From Schoenoplectus triqueter (lineage: Eukaryota; Streptophyta; Magnoliopsida; Poales; Cyperaceae): a stretch of DNA of 64,000 bases. Below the pieces are notes generated by a model that was not told the DNA's origin, did not search any database, and saw nothing but the letters and a program-made list of their open reading frames with translations. The stretch is from positions 434,001 to 498,000 of the forward strand of contig CAXKVV010000004.1 in NCBI GenBank assembly GCA_964058805.1, read 5' to 3'. The translations under genes and the position numbers were made by a program. Position 1 is the first letter of the stretch, and each line of letters begins with the position of its first letter. Below, piece by piece: positions 22,314 through 34,074 of the stretch.

Positions 22314-24195
22314 TTACAACTTAGGAGGTAGTTTATTCATCACTATTGCGCTCACTTTTTCAGTCAAGGTTACAGTTTCTTCGTCTAACTTCCTCCTATT
22401 GGATAAGATATCTTTCAAAAACTTTGCATAGGTTAGCATTTGAGTGACAACATCGGTGAATGGAATGTTGACATTCAATTTTTTTAACAATTCAACAAAC
22501 CTAACATATTGTTTATCCAATTTCGTGTTAGCAAGTCTTTGAGGGTATGGGATAAACCTATGTGGGGGCACATACCTCGGTATGTCCCCCTTTACCTGAT
22601 TCGACGTTGGCGCATTGATATCTCCTTTGTCACCCTCTTGCTCCGTTTCATCATGATTTTTCGACTGGAAGTCGGGTTGTTTCTTGTGCGTCTGAACTCC
22701 AGCATCTTGAGGCACCTCAGATCCATCATATACGGTTCCACTCCTCAGAGTGATGGCCTTGACGGATGCATTGGGATTGCAATCCGGTTTAGGCGGCAGC
22801 TGACCGTGCTGGCGTGAAGATGACGATGCCTGTTGCGCCATTTGCGTTTCCAAAAGTTTCCCTTGAGTCGCTAATAGGTCAACCTTCATGCCTAGATCCC
22901 TAATTTAGTTGGTCACTTGTTGGTTGACCCTCTTTTGGTCCTGTCTGAACTCCGCTTGTTCTTGCATTATTTTTTCATCATTTGTTCCAAATTAGATTTT
23001 TGCGGGGCTCCTTGGTCAAATTGTCTCTGCCCGTATCCCTGATTCGATCAGTTCTGATTGGAACTTTGGTTCTGATTTTGGGGCTGATTATCTTGGTTGT
23101 TTCTCTAGGAGAAATTTGGGTGATTTCTCCATCCAGGGTTGTAAGAATTGGAGTAAGGGTTATTTTGCGGCCGGTAATAATTGTTTAGTACATTTACTTG
23201 CTCCGCATCCCCCTCAGCTGCTCCACTCCAAATGCAGTTGATGGCCAAATGATCTCCTCCATCACAAATAACACAAGTAGATGATTGGTATACCGCTGAA
23301 ACGTTTTGGTTGGTTAAGCGGTCTATGCTCTTTTGCATCGCCTCCAACTGTGCTGCAATTTGGTTGAGATGTCTGTCTCAATCACACCCGGTGCACCTCG
23401 AACGGGTCCTCTCACTGAGCTCCATTGTTGCTGCCCTAATGTCATCTCATCAATCAATTTGTAGGCATCTCGAGCGTTCATGTTCATCAAATTACCTCCT
23501 GCTGCTGCATCAATTGTTAGTTTAGAGTACTGCTCAAGTCCTTCATAGAAAATCTGAAGTATGAACCACTTCTCGAGTCCATGGTGTAGGCAAAGACGCA
23601 ACAGCTCTTGGTATCTATCCCATGCCTAATTGAGGGATTCTCCTCCTCTTTGCTTGAAAATTATAATTTGAGCACGAAGGGCAGAAGTTTTAGATGGAGA
23701 AAAATACTTAGAAAGAAAAGTATCAGACATTTGGTCCCATGTTCTTATTGTACCGGTATCTAATAACCTTAGCCAATTTCTAGCCTTATCTCCTAAAGAA
23801 AAAAGAAATGTTCTAAGTTTAATGGCCTCGGGTTCAACACCATTAATTTTAATCGTGTTACACAATTCTTCAAACATGGCCAAATGTTGGTTCGGATCTT
23901 CATGGGCTAGACCATTGAACATGTATTGAGAGAGCATGTTCAAGAGAGCGGGTTTCAGCTCAAAATTGATTACTGCTACATTAGGCACCGTGTAGCCTAA
24001 TTGAATTTCAATTGCCTTTGGGACAACAAAGTCCTTCAAGGGACGGTTCTCATCATTCTCCGTCATTTCGGTTGCTTCTTCGGTGGCGAGATGAATAAGC
24101 GGTTGTTCAAGTAGAGAAATTATCTCCTTGGCTCTACGTCTGTACACCAAGAGACCTGATTGTCCGGCCAGATCGAGTTTTGAAAGAGCAATCAA
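22314..24195 (-). pseudogene. gypsy gag, broken
   Basis: The capsid block (24195-23629) contains HLAMFEELC, KARNWLRLL, TWDQMSDTFLSKYF (Retrotrans_gag). A TAG at 23626 interrupts it and the same frame continues with RLCLHHGLEKWF. A one-base shift near 23375 precedes the CCHC knuckle CVICDGGDHLAINC (about 23275). Several stops then disrupt the Gln/Asn-rich segment (23105 to about 22890). The last block (22889-22314) contains VKAITLRSG and KLDKQYVRFVELLKKL, typical of the gag-protease junction in Athila elements. The start codon is uncertain. Confidence 0.85.
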
Positions 24196-24291
24196 ACAAG
24201 TAGATCACTGAAAATAAAATAAAATAAGAGAAAAAAATAAAAAAAATCTAGTCTCAGTTACTTATGGTTGAACCAATATTCACACTGTTCT

Positions 24292-24307
24292 CCCCGGCAA
24301 CGACGCC
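24292..24307 (-). promoter_or_regulatory. primer-binding site, tRNA-Asp type
   Basis: The plus strand reads CCCCGGCAACGACGCC, matching the 3' end of plant tRNA-Asp with one mismatch, eight bases from the 5' LTR. This primer choice is usual for Athila elements. Confidence 0.8.
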
Positions 24308-24315
24308 GAAAAACT

Positions 24316-25651
24316 TGATGTGTATTTTGCTAAGCTAATAAATACCCTAATTTATACTAAATTTCAGCCGCAAGCGCACAACCTAGTCAAGTAGTAGTCG
24401 GGGTGTCGAACAACAAGGACAATAGTGAATTACCGGTTCTCGCAAATTTCACTAATCTAGACAATCAAACGAGAGTTTTGTATCAAACTAAGAGTGCATA
24501 AATCTAACAACAACGACTGAAAAGTTTATCAAATAGAGGATTCTAGGGACTTCCGACTTCACTCTCACTCGTTTGGTCAATTCACTCTATTTAATCTTTT
24601 AATATGTTCTAGTGTTTGTCAGGGATTCAATCTCAGATTTAGTACCAAATTTACACTTTCGTGGCTTGATACCGTACCTAAACAATTTGGGTTTCACGAT
24701 TAAGTACATCACCTTATAAGTCTAAGCCCATTAAGATCAGTGAATCACTTTGGCATAACCTATATTTTGTACTTCGCCTTTCGGTACCTCACACAATTTC
24801 TAGGATTTCCTCGGTTTTCTCTTAGGCAATAAGTTTCACGATTAAGTACTTGACATACGACCTAAATCACTGTTTTGGATAAGAAAATTCAGTTTCACCT
24901 TTCGGTTTTCGCTTTCACTTCTAGGGTAACATATAGTTGATTAAAACTAAGCATTCAATTTAGACAAAAGAGCAATCACAAATAACAAGATCTAAAAGAT
25001 CAACACACGAGTAAATTAAACCATCCGAGTTATCGAGTTTACACCTAGACCCCTAGAAGGGTGTCTAGCCACAAATCTTGTCAAATGTTGCACAAAGATT
25101 CATGTTTAAACAACAACAGAACATGAGAAAAAAGTAAAGAAATGAATACACCAAGAAGATCTACGATTTCTCGTCCGGTTCTTGAGTTCTCCTTCAAATC
25201 TCTCTTCAATGATGTTCTTTCTCTTTTTTCTTATTCTCTAGTCAGTTGAGAGATGTTCTGGACGAAGGAGTGTCAAAATCCCTCAATTCCAATGAGAAAA
25301 CCGCTTTGAAACTGCAAGTTCGCGCTTCCATCCCCAAAATTACGGTCCGCAATTTTTGCACTTTCTTATCAGAGCAAACCAGAGAGCAAATCCCATAATT
25401 GCGGTCCGTAATTTTTTGTCCAGAAGTGATTTTCACTTGATTTCTTTGTGTAGTTTCGATCCATCTTGTTCCAAGCATTATTTCTCATGTTGACATCCTT
25501 GTTTATATTCTATAACCTACAAAACAATAAGAAATGCAGCATTATTTCAAACTCAACATAAAAACTGAATAAATTCTTAACAATTAACATAAAATGCATA
25601 GTTTTTGAGATAAAACCCTAATTGAATATAATATATAAATGAGGCTTATCA
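24316..25651 (-). repeat. 5' LTR of the Athila-type element
   Basis: 1,336 bp, TG...CA, aligned end to end with 13962-15351. It contains palindromic motifs at about 25336-25352 and 25394-25413. Confidence 0.9.
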
Positions 25652-26201
25652 AAGATCTATGATTTCTCGTCCGGTTCTTGAGTTCTCCTTCAAATCTCTC
25701 TCCAATGGTGTTCTTCCCCTTCTTTCTTGCTTGGGATCTGTTTTCTAGTCAGTTCAGAGATGTGTCAGATGAAGGGGTGTTCCATCCTCTTAATTTCAAT
25801 GAGAAAACCGCTTTAAAACTACAAGTTCACGTTTCCAGCCCCGATAATTGTGGTTCGCAATTTTAGAATTGCGGTCCGTAATTTTTGTACTTTCTTAACA
25901 GAGCGAACCAGAAAGCAAATCCCATTATTGCGGTCCGCAATTTTGATAATTTTGGTCCGCAATTTTTGTCTAAAAGTGACTTTCACTTGATTTCTTCATG
26001 TAGGTTCGATCCATCTCGTTCCAAGCATCATTTCTAATGTTGAAATTCTTGTTTACATTCCATAACCTGTAAAATAATAAGAAATGTAGCAATATCTCAA
26101 ACTAGACATAAAAACTAAATAAATTCTTAATAATTAACATAAAATACATAGTTTTTGAGATAATCCCTAATTGAATATAATATAATAATTGAGGCTTATC
26201 A
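25652..26201 (-). repeat. solo LTR, right piece
   Basis: Starts with the duplicated AAGAT and continues CTATGATTTCTCG, the LTR position where the left piece stopped. It ends GAGGCTTATCA and is followed by ATTGC (26202-26206), which matches 13122-13126. Palindromic motifs are at 25842-25966. Confidence 0.88.
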
Positions 26202-26206
26202 ATTGC
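26202..26206. repeat. target-site duplication ATTGC (right) of the solo LTR
   Basis: Pairs with 13122-13126. Confidence 0.85.
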
Positions 26207-26400
26207 CTCCCAAGAAACACTTATTTTAGGTCTTGAGACTGGTCATATTCTTATATTTAATTGATGAAGCATCAAGAAAGTCAAATGAAACCTTCTTCTA
26301 TAAAGAATCGCTAGAGAGATAATATTTGAACCTCTGTCCATTCATCATTAATGCACCTAAATCTTCACTGAAAATCTCAACTGTACCATACAGAAAGGCA
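26207..26400 (-). mobile_element. older Ty3/gypsy remnant, part 2 (pol C-terminus)
   Basis: The minus strand from 26399 to the stop at 26298-26300 reads AFLYGTVEIFSEDLGALMM and then NGQRFKYYL, the conserved tail of gypsy integrase. A CTTGGGAGGCAA motif (26203-26214) follows, as in related elements. It is the host of the solo LTR. Everything upstream in this older element has been lost or replaced beyond 26400. Confidence 0.6.
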
Positions 26401-27299
26401 CATAGTACTTTGAATAGTCCAGACCATCATAGCATGAGTGCGATCCATAGCACATATGTAATCTGTATTAATGTTTGGATTTCTCACGAATAATAAAATA
26501 TCTGCTATTTTCGTAATAAGAATAGGTGTGGTGCATCCAAACACAAATATGTTATTCCAGAACAACGAGAATAGTTACTATTATGCTATTCCAAGGAGAA
26601 GATGAAATAATTACTGATAGCCCTAAGATGGTGGTATTATTGGTAAAAAATAATGTATGAATGTAAAGAACCTAAGGTATAAATGTATATACCAATTTGG
26701 GGCTTAATGTTCAAGTGTAATGGAAGCGGAATACAATTTAAATCAATTTAATTCTCACAAGAATATAGCAATCAAAGAAATGTGAGGAAAAAAAAGAAAA
26801 GATCAATCAACAACACAAGATGTAACGGAGTTCAGCTTTAACAATGCCTACGTCTTCGGGACCCTCAATCTCCAACAATTGAGGTTGAGCCGATATATTA
26901 AAAAATATTTTTACACTTGTAGAACTTGGTCGCTTACACAAAAATGGACTGTCAAGCATATCGGTAACACGAGTGACAACACACTCAAAACGTGAGTGAC
27001 AACACACTAAAAAATAATGAGCACTACAGCTAAAGAAAGAGTTGAGCACAACAGCTCAAGAAAAATGTTTTCAAGAAGATCACGAAGGATCAAGTTGGGA
27101 GAATAGAGAGAAGCTAGATTGAGCTTTAACAAGAATTTAGTTAAACGAGTATTTCAATCTCTTGAATTATCTCTCTCACTTTGCATATGGCTAGTAAACT
27201 CTCTAGAGTAATGATTTTGCTAGATGGATCAGATTAATTTCAGTGAGAGACGATCCTTTTAAAATAGATCTTCTGAAATAGCTGAATAAACTATTTTTC
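26401..27299. other. intergenic or decayed repeat
   Basis: 26790-26900 shares AACACAAGAT, a GCCTACGTC-like stretch and GGGACCC with 9235-9300. The same type of sequence recurs in many plant genomes as a transposon-derived repeat. No gene is supported (the frame at 26807-27049 is a shadow). Confidence 0.5.
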
Positions 27300-27510
27300 G
27301 GCCTGAACCGTTATAACGGTTTGAGAATCGTTATAATGGTTTATAAAGAAGTTATAATGATTCATCAAATCGTTATACGTTTCATGAATCATTGTAACAA
27401 TTACAGAATCGTTACATGACGATACACTCTGGTTCTTATGCATATTTTTCTGCCTTATAATATTGTTGATTATTGAGATGAACCGTTATAACAATTCACT
27501 GGGCAAAAAT
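27300..27510. repeat. cluster of CCGTTATAACGG-type palindromes
   Basis: AACCGTTATAACGGTTT at about 27306 is followed by degenerate copies (CGTTATAATGG, CGTTATACG, CGTTACATGACG and, at about 27482, CCGTTATAAC). Confidence 0.55.
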
Positions 27511-29130
27511 ATTTTTCTCTATTGTTTAATCTCAATTTATCTTGACCAATTCAACCCAGTTTAAGTCCAACTAAACCTAAGCTTAATACAGTCTTGATTT
27601 AGCTCTTATGTCTCATCATTAGTCTTGGTTCTTGTGCACTAATCCATTTATATATTAATTCTGCTCAAAACTTAAACAAGGCAAATTATAAAATTCAAAA
27701 TTATTTTACAAATCGACAAATCAAAGAAGATGTTAAGTGTAATAGTTACCATTCTTCTCAACTTTCCATTACTATTTCAAATATACAATACAAACAACAT
27801 TAGACTACCATTCAAAATAGCATCATTTTTTTATTGTCCCCACGTTAACCTAAAAATCATTTTTTTTCACTATCTTCATTTACTATTTTTAATTCTTCTA
27901 TTCTTATGTTATTCTTTGCACGATCCAAACATAGTATAAATTTGAGATTTAATAAGAGCATATCCAATGAGAGTTTCTAATGAGTTATTAAATTCTACGT
28001 ATCAGTTGCTATTTGAATTTTTGGATTGGATAAGAGTTTCTAATTTAGAAACTATGGAGAAGAGTTGCTAAAATAGAAACTCATTTCTAAACGTCACGTC
28101 ATTTAAAAACTCACTTGGTTCAGTGAGGGAAAAGAAATTTCTAAAATAAAACTAGTAATGAAAAAGAATCTGACGCTGCCAATTTGACATTAGAATTATA
28201 AAAATACTATTAAATAATTTATCTTTTTTATTTTTACGATGAAATATGCTCTGTAAAGTTTTTAATCAATTATGAAGTACTAGTACATGTACCCACTCTT
28301 ACGCGCGGATTATTTTTTAACATGCATGCTTTTTTGAATACTTTCGATATCTAGAGCAATTTTTAGGAATTAAACGATGGATAAAATAAATCAATGATTG
28401 TATTAATTATCCTTGCTCTTATAGATGATATTATAATTTCTAAATAAATAATTAAATATAAGAACAAATTCATAACAATTATGAAAATATAAATTATAAA
28501 TTTATTCAAAAGATAACAATTTATTTAAGAAAACACTTATAATAAATGCTTGTAATTGTATCATATGTTATGTGTGAACCATCATATATAATAATCTAAT
28601 TTTTAACTACACTCAATAATTATGCTCAAACAAATTAATGAAGTCTCTTACGCACAGAACCCTTATATTTATAATATTTTTTAATAATAACTAAATTCTC
28701 AAAATAATTAGCGAAGTCTTATGTCACACGACAACCAACATTTTCATTCATATTTTTAACTAATTAATGCAAAGATCTTAGATTAACATAAAAAAGTTAG
28801 TACAAATTTTTATAAAACTTGATCAATTATGTAAGTATAATAATTCTTTATCATTCAAAAACAGTGCAACGATCCCTTGACAGTTTAAATATTTGAATTT
28901 AATATTTTATGCATGATACGATGGCTCTTGACAATTCAAAAACTATCAAAAATTTTATATGTATATGCATGATACACTTATTTATCATTTACTAGGTTCC
29001 AATTTGAAATTCTATGATTCAGATTTAAAGCTATAACAATAGATATGAAGAATATAAAATAATTTAGAATATCAAATTCACACACGCATGTATCTCCTGA
29101 AATTAATAAAAGATCAGGTTCTGTTGTTAA
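27511..29130. other. AT-rich intergenic DNA with a MITE-like start
   Basis: About 27955-28190 begins with AGAGCATATCCAATGAGAG, resembling termini of common plant MITEs, and repeats GAGTTTCTAATTTAGAAAC-like sequence. The opposite end is not clear. The rest is AT-rich with no supported gene. Confidence 0.4.
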
Positions 29131-29138
29131 TCCATATA

Positions 29139-32060
29139 TTATGCATATATCTTAAAAAATACCATGGCTTGTAAGGTAGCAAGTATGATAATTCTTTCAT
29201 TTCTGAAGAAGGGCTCGATAACCTCAATCTCTTCCACTGGAGCGAATGCCAAACAGATGCTCAACTCTTGTACTGATTCCCTATACCTCCTGTCAATAGC
29301 AAAATGAAATAATAGTTGATTAACCCCCAATGTCAATATCCCCTCATTTAATTAAATCTCATACCCTAAAAAATTATACAAAGAAAAAAGAAATTTGTAC
29401 ATATATGATTAAAATAGGAAAAATATATCACCAAAAGAGTAGACTAAGAGATTTAGAATGTATCTTTGTAACCGAAGGTTATACTATTATAGGGATTAAG
29501 ATAGGTTACCTGGCATAATGAAAAAGCAACCCATAATCTCTCCTAAGAGTCCAATTAGCAGGCTGAAGAAGCAACAACCGTTCAGCTGCCATTATAGCCA
29601 ACCTTAAAAATTAAATATAAACAATGTAAATTTTATGTCAGGGTTACCCATACAAGGTTATAAATATGTGATGAAGTTTTTTTTAATTATCCTCCTATCC
29701 AATGCTAGATAGACTGCATATCTAATTTTTTGGTTTCCATACATAATTTTGTGACCCCTACTTAAAAAAAAATTTTCCGTGACCCTACTGGTCAAGTCCA
29801 TTGCCCTTATATATTCCTTATTTAGAGTGAATTTGTACCTATTAGTGCCAACCGAAGCACGACGGTAACAGTTGTATTGAATTTGAAAGGGGCTGCCAGT
29901 GAATGATATATGGGTTATAATGTATCACCAGTTAATCTGCTATTGTTCAATTGATGTTGTATGCACATATCAATACTTTTGGAAGGTTTAAGCTCTAATG
30001 AGCAATTGACATAGAATATGGTTTATGGCACTATAAAAGTTATTTTTGAGATATTAGTTTGAAAGAATTAGGGACTGCCTTGGTTTTCATCACTTTTAGT
30101 TTTGTCTTCTAGAAAAATAATGAAATGGTGAATGATCAATTCATAGTAGTCATGAGAAAATTTAAATAATGAAAGCAACTTGAAGTGAAAAATGTGAAAA
30201 ATGGTGAGAGGGGGGTAGATTTTTTCTTTGATTGCATAATATTGGCATTGTCAAAGAGCATCCAACCAAAGTGTATCGGGAACATCAAATAAGCCTTATA
30301 ATTTCAGCTTCTCTGCGGGCCTGTCAATAACAAGCATACAACTTAAATGAAGCAGGGTACACTCAATTATGTTTAAAACTATGTAACAATTGATAACGAA
30401 TCAACATTTTTGATAAATGTGACTCAGATTATCATGATATATATCCTATCTAAACATGTTATTTCTGTACAATTCCTGTTAGCCAAGAAATGTCTATATG
30501 TCTAAGACATTATGCAGGGAACATCAGGTTAAAGGATCCCAAAAAGATCAATGTTTCTCCCAAGAATTAAAAAATAAAAAATATCCAATTAAACAATGCA
30601 AAGCAAATTAGCAATTTCAGAAATTGGCCAAACTAATATGGTAATTAGAGGATCAGGTCCGGACAACATTTTCTTAGTCAACTCAAACAAGACTTCAATT
30701 TTACTTTGAAAGAAATTAGGACCTAACCCCACTGTTCTTCAGTAACAGACTACGATGTATTCTTGCTTAGATCATGCATCTTGACTAAGTTTTTGTACAT
30801 ATATACTACTAAATAAGATAAATCGACATGTTCTGCTAATATAAATTACCTTGACAACAATAATTGCATGATCAAGCAGAGAAAACAATTTCTCATGTTT
30901 AAACAGAGATGAAACCCGTATCTCATCTCTGACAAGATCAAGTTGCTTTTTACTCTATATAAATACCTTCTTCACAGTGTACATGCCATCATCTATCCAA
31001 GAAAAAATGAAGAAAACAAAGAAGGGGAATTGTCAAAAGAAAATAAGTAAATAAATTAAGTGCCAACAGTGGATAACATGTTGTCGACGATCTGTATTAA
31101 TAACAGTGGATAACCCTAGTTTTATGTGATATGCCTGTAAATTATCAAAAGAAAATAAGTAAATAAACTATAAAAGTTATTGCCTCCATTAGTGTCGCCT
31201 CTAGAAACTCCTTTGCATCGATATTTAATTCATTTATGAATTTCAATGAAGATGGCCAAACAAATTTGTCAAATCCCCCACAATGAGCAAACTGGCTTGT
31301 TACAGTATTGGCTTATTTATCATGGAACAGGAGGGGGGAGAGAGACACTTACCAACAAATTCATCAGGACGTTTTACTGCTACGTGCTTAAAGACATTGG
31401 GTGGGGGCAAAGTTGGTCTTCACACGGTCCCATAGACAATGCCAAACCCTTTCTTTCCATGATGGAGCCCTTGAAGCATCACTATCAATGCAAATCGAGC
31501 ATCCCTTTCCGGGTAGATATCTGAGCAGTAGTGCAATTCAATCACACCATCGCTATGATGAAATACAAATAGAGAATCATTAAATATATATGTATACAAT
31601 TTGAGCAAGTTCAAGCCAGAACCTAAAAATGTCACTTGTGTTTGCCTCAGTTATTAGGGAAGAAAATAAAATCAAATGAATAAATAATTAAATTATGAAG
31701 GGAAAAGTAACTGGTACATGTCATTTTCAGCCACCTCATTCATAATTCCCCCGAACTAATCAAATGAATATTATCTAGTAAGGATAAGCATAAAATGTTT
31801 TGCTCAAGATTTGAATAGAGAGTAAAAATATCTTATCGCAATTTAGAAACTAAAAAAAAAGAGAATTCTAAGAACTTACTCTCAAAAGCGGAGGGAGGGG
31901 AGAGACGATCAGTGAGGGGAGAAGAGGGGCGTGATTCACGGAATTTGGTCTCGGACTTGAAGAGGAGTGAAGTGCGATCAGACTCGGACGGTGAGAGGAG
32001 TGCAGTCTGAGAGGGCGTGAGGTGTTCGATAGCAGAGAATGTTTTCTTTTTTGAAATTGA
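29139..32060 (-). pseudogene. decayed multi-exon gene; two exons resemble a SirB1/TPR-like C-terminus
   Basis: Minus-strand exon-like blocks with good splice sites: about 32060-31880 (donor GAGA|GTAAGT), 31552-31353, 30954-30850 (open frame with LDLVRDEIRVSSLFKHEKL), 29602-29510 and 29289-29139. The last two join in frame across a GT-AG intron. They give MAAERLLLLQPANWTLRRDY, then GLLFHYAR, then RYRESVQELSICLAFAPVEE. That looks like the helical repeat following the transglutaminase-like core of SirB1-family plant proteins; I cannot confirm this without a search. The 31353-31552 block has an internal TGA or a frameshift, a small block near 30320 runs into a stop, and no start-to-stop frame can be built. 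I therefore call it a pseudogene. An inaccurate exon guess is the main alternative. Confidence 0.4.
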
Positions 32061-32087
32061 GAGAGAAACGTGAGCGAGACTTTTGGG

Positions 32088-32546
32088 ACTTTTTACTTAA
32101 AAGAGCCTAATAATCAATGTTATGTACACAACCGGCCTTAGAGCAAAGTTATTTTCACAAACGGCCTAAATAAGGGCGTGAGTTCAACTCACGCCCTTAA
32201 ACCTCCATTTTGCCTGCCCGAACACTGCCCAAAGACACAAAGGGCATGAGTTGAACTCACGCCCTTTAGACATTGATGTGCTCTGGTTGTTACCTTTCAA
32301 AAACACCGAAAGTGAAAAAAAAATAATACAAATACGATATGTGGATTTAAAGGGCGTGAGTTCAACTCACGTCCTTTGGGTCATTTTGCTTTTTTTTTTT
32401 TTGGGCAGCGGGCGGGCAGAAAAAATAGCGTTTTAAGGGCATGAGTTGAACTCACGCCCTTTGTTAGGCCGTTTGTGAAAATAAGTTTGCTCTTAGGCTG
32501 TCTCTGTAGTTAAAATCTGATTTTGGACGGATTAAGTAAAAAATCC
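32088..32546. mobile_element. MITE-like element carrying four perfect or near-perfect palindromes
   Basis: The outer inverted repeats include CTTTTTACTTAA (left, about 32090) against TTAAGTAAAAAA (right, about 32531-32542). Another pair, at 32131-32169 and 32464-32501, shares GAGCAAA, TTATTTTCACAAACGGCC and TAA. Inside are four palindromes with 13-14 bp arms (AAGGGCGTGAGTT type) around a single central base: 32171-32199, 32239-32267, 32349-32377 and 32435-32461. There is no supported ORF. Confidence 0.65.
32171..32461. repeat. four-copy hairpin palindrome array
   Basis: Copies alternate C and G at the centre. Two have an A for G or T for C change that leaves G:T-type pairing in one arm. Spacing between copies is 39, 81 and 57 bp. 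Confidence 0.85.
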
Positions 32547-34069
32547 GACTTTTGCGGTTTTAGAGAGATCGGGGATGTGATTTCAGCGACTCGCCCGAAC
32601 TGGAGAGGAAGAAATAGCAAAATTCCTTCTATTAAAATTAAGGAGGCTGATAATAATCCCCATGTTTTTATCCCCATAAATATCCCCAAATTTTGACTCC
32701 AGCGAATTCAACGGTTGAAGCGCGTAAAAGTCACAAATAAAGACAAATTTTATTCTTTCGTGATTTGACCATAACTGTCACGTGAATTGAAGGCGCTTCG
32801 TTTTTTTTCTGATTGTCTTTACAATTTCTCTTTTGCGTTGTTTACATTGATTTACTTGACTACTTTATGTTGACTGTGGAAAATGCTATGTACATAATTC
32901 AAGTGTTATTTATACCAACCGTTTTGTTATAATTTACATCTCACTAATCTTTACAGTAACTATATTTATAAAAAATACTAGAGCACTTCAGTAAAATAAT
33001 TATGCACAATATACGCATGTTTCGCGCTAACAATTGAAGCGTGTGAGTTCTTTGCTATAATATTATTTATATTAATTATGTTCGCAATATATGGTTAGGA
33101 CCCTATTTATATTTAGTGGGGTTTTGACATTTAGACATATCTATAACTGTATGAACCAAATAAAAAAATAGAAGAAATATTTAGTGCTATCATGAAATTT
33201 TACTCTTGTATTATTTATATCTTCGTTATAACTGTTTATGCAAAAAAAGATTCACATTTTGTGCTAACTACTCAAACAGGTTAGTTCTTTGCTTCAATAC
33301 TATTTATACTAAACACCTACATAACAGACATGTAACTAGATTGTAGTTTGTTTATCTGACGAGCATGTACCTTAAGACATTATCTATATTTGGACTTCAG
33401 CAATTTACACATATTTATAACTTAAACAAGAAAATATCTGGTATTATCTTTATTCGCTGTATGATTATTTATATGAATGAGACAAAAAATATCTAACATT
33501 ATTTATATGAATTCTTTGGGTTATTTAAATATTACATAATAGTTATTTATATTAATAATATACCAATATGTTATTGCAATTACTCATACAACCATGTCTT
33601 TTTAGGCCATGATACTATTTATATAAGTTATTGAAATTATTTACGATTAAATAAAAAAATTATGAAATCTAATAAGAAAACATGCAAAAAATTTGGTGTT
33701 ATAATAGGACTTTGCTTCAATGTTATTTATATCAAATAATCGAGCTATTGACAATATTTTGTTAGCTGTCTATATTATCAACCAGTTGAAATCCCATCTA
33801 AGGCATAATCTAATCAAATTAATTATTAATAGATGCTATATGTACTATTTACACTAAACTTTCTTGCTATTTATATCGAACCAACTGATTGCTAACATCA
33901 ATTTAGTACAAATTAATGTTTAAAATTCTTTATAAATGATATTTGTACCAAATATATGCATTATTTATGTTTCATGAATGAATTATTTACATTAAATATA
34001 TAAATATTATGATAATTTTCATAACTCATATGCCAATATAGTCATAAATAACGTGCCTCGTCACATACT
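32547..34069. other. TTATTTATAT-rich degenerate region, left half
   Basis: The words TTATTTATAT, ATTATTTATATNAA and related forms recur every 40-90 bases from about 33050 to 34070. The same kind of sequence resumes at 38942, so the two halves were one tract before the 4.86-kb insertion. No gene seen. Confidence 0.6.
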
Positions 34070-34074
34070 CTTTC
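34070..34074. repeat. target-site duplication CTTTC (left)
   Basis: Identical to 38937-38941. Confidence 0.8.

Larger units (their letters stand above)
13962..25651 (-). mobile_element. full-length Athila-type Ty3/gypsy retrotransposon (11.7 kb), coding-dead
   Basis: LTRs at 24316-25651 (5') and 13962-15351 (3') are TG...CA and about 94% identical where I compared them by eye. The target duplication AAGAT flanks the element (13957-13961 and 25652-25656). The primer site matches the tRNA-Asp 3' end. The order on the minus strand is gag, protease, RT, RNase H, integrase, then an Athila ORF-1/env-like region. RT before integrase, long LTRs and the extra ORF place it in the Athila group. Many in-frame stops (23626, 23105, 22314, 21942, 20397, 19836, 19497, 19053, 18813), several of them at positions where the family has Trp, and at least four frameshifts make it non-autonomous. 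Confidence 0.92.

Noticed and set aside
32171..32461. Possible CRISPR-like array
   Set aside because: Four palindromes with unequal spacing (39, 81, 57 bp), in a plant nuclear genome with no cas genes; the enclosing inverted repeats point to a MITE.
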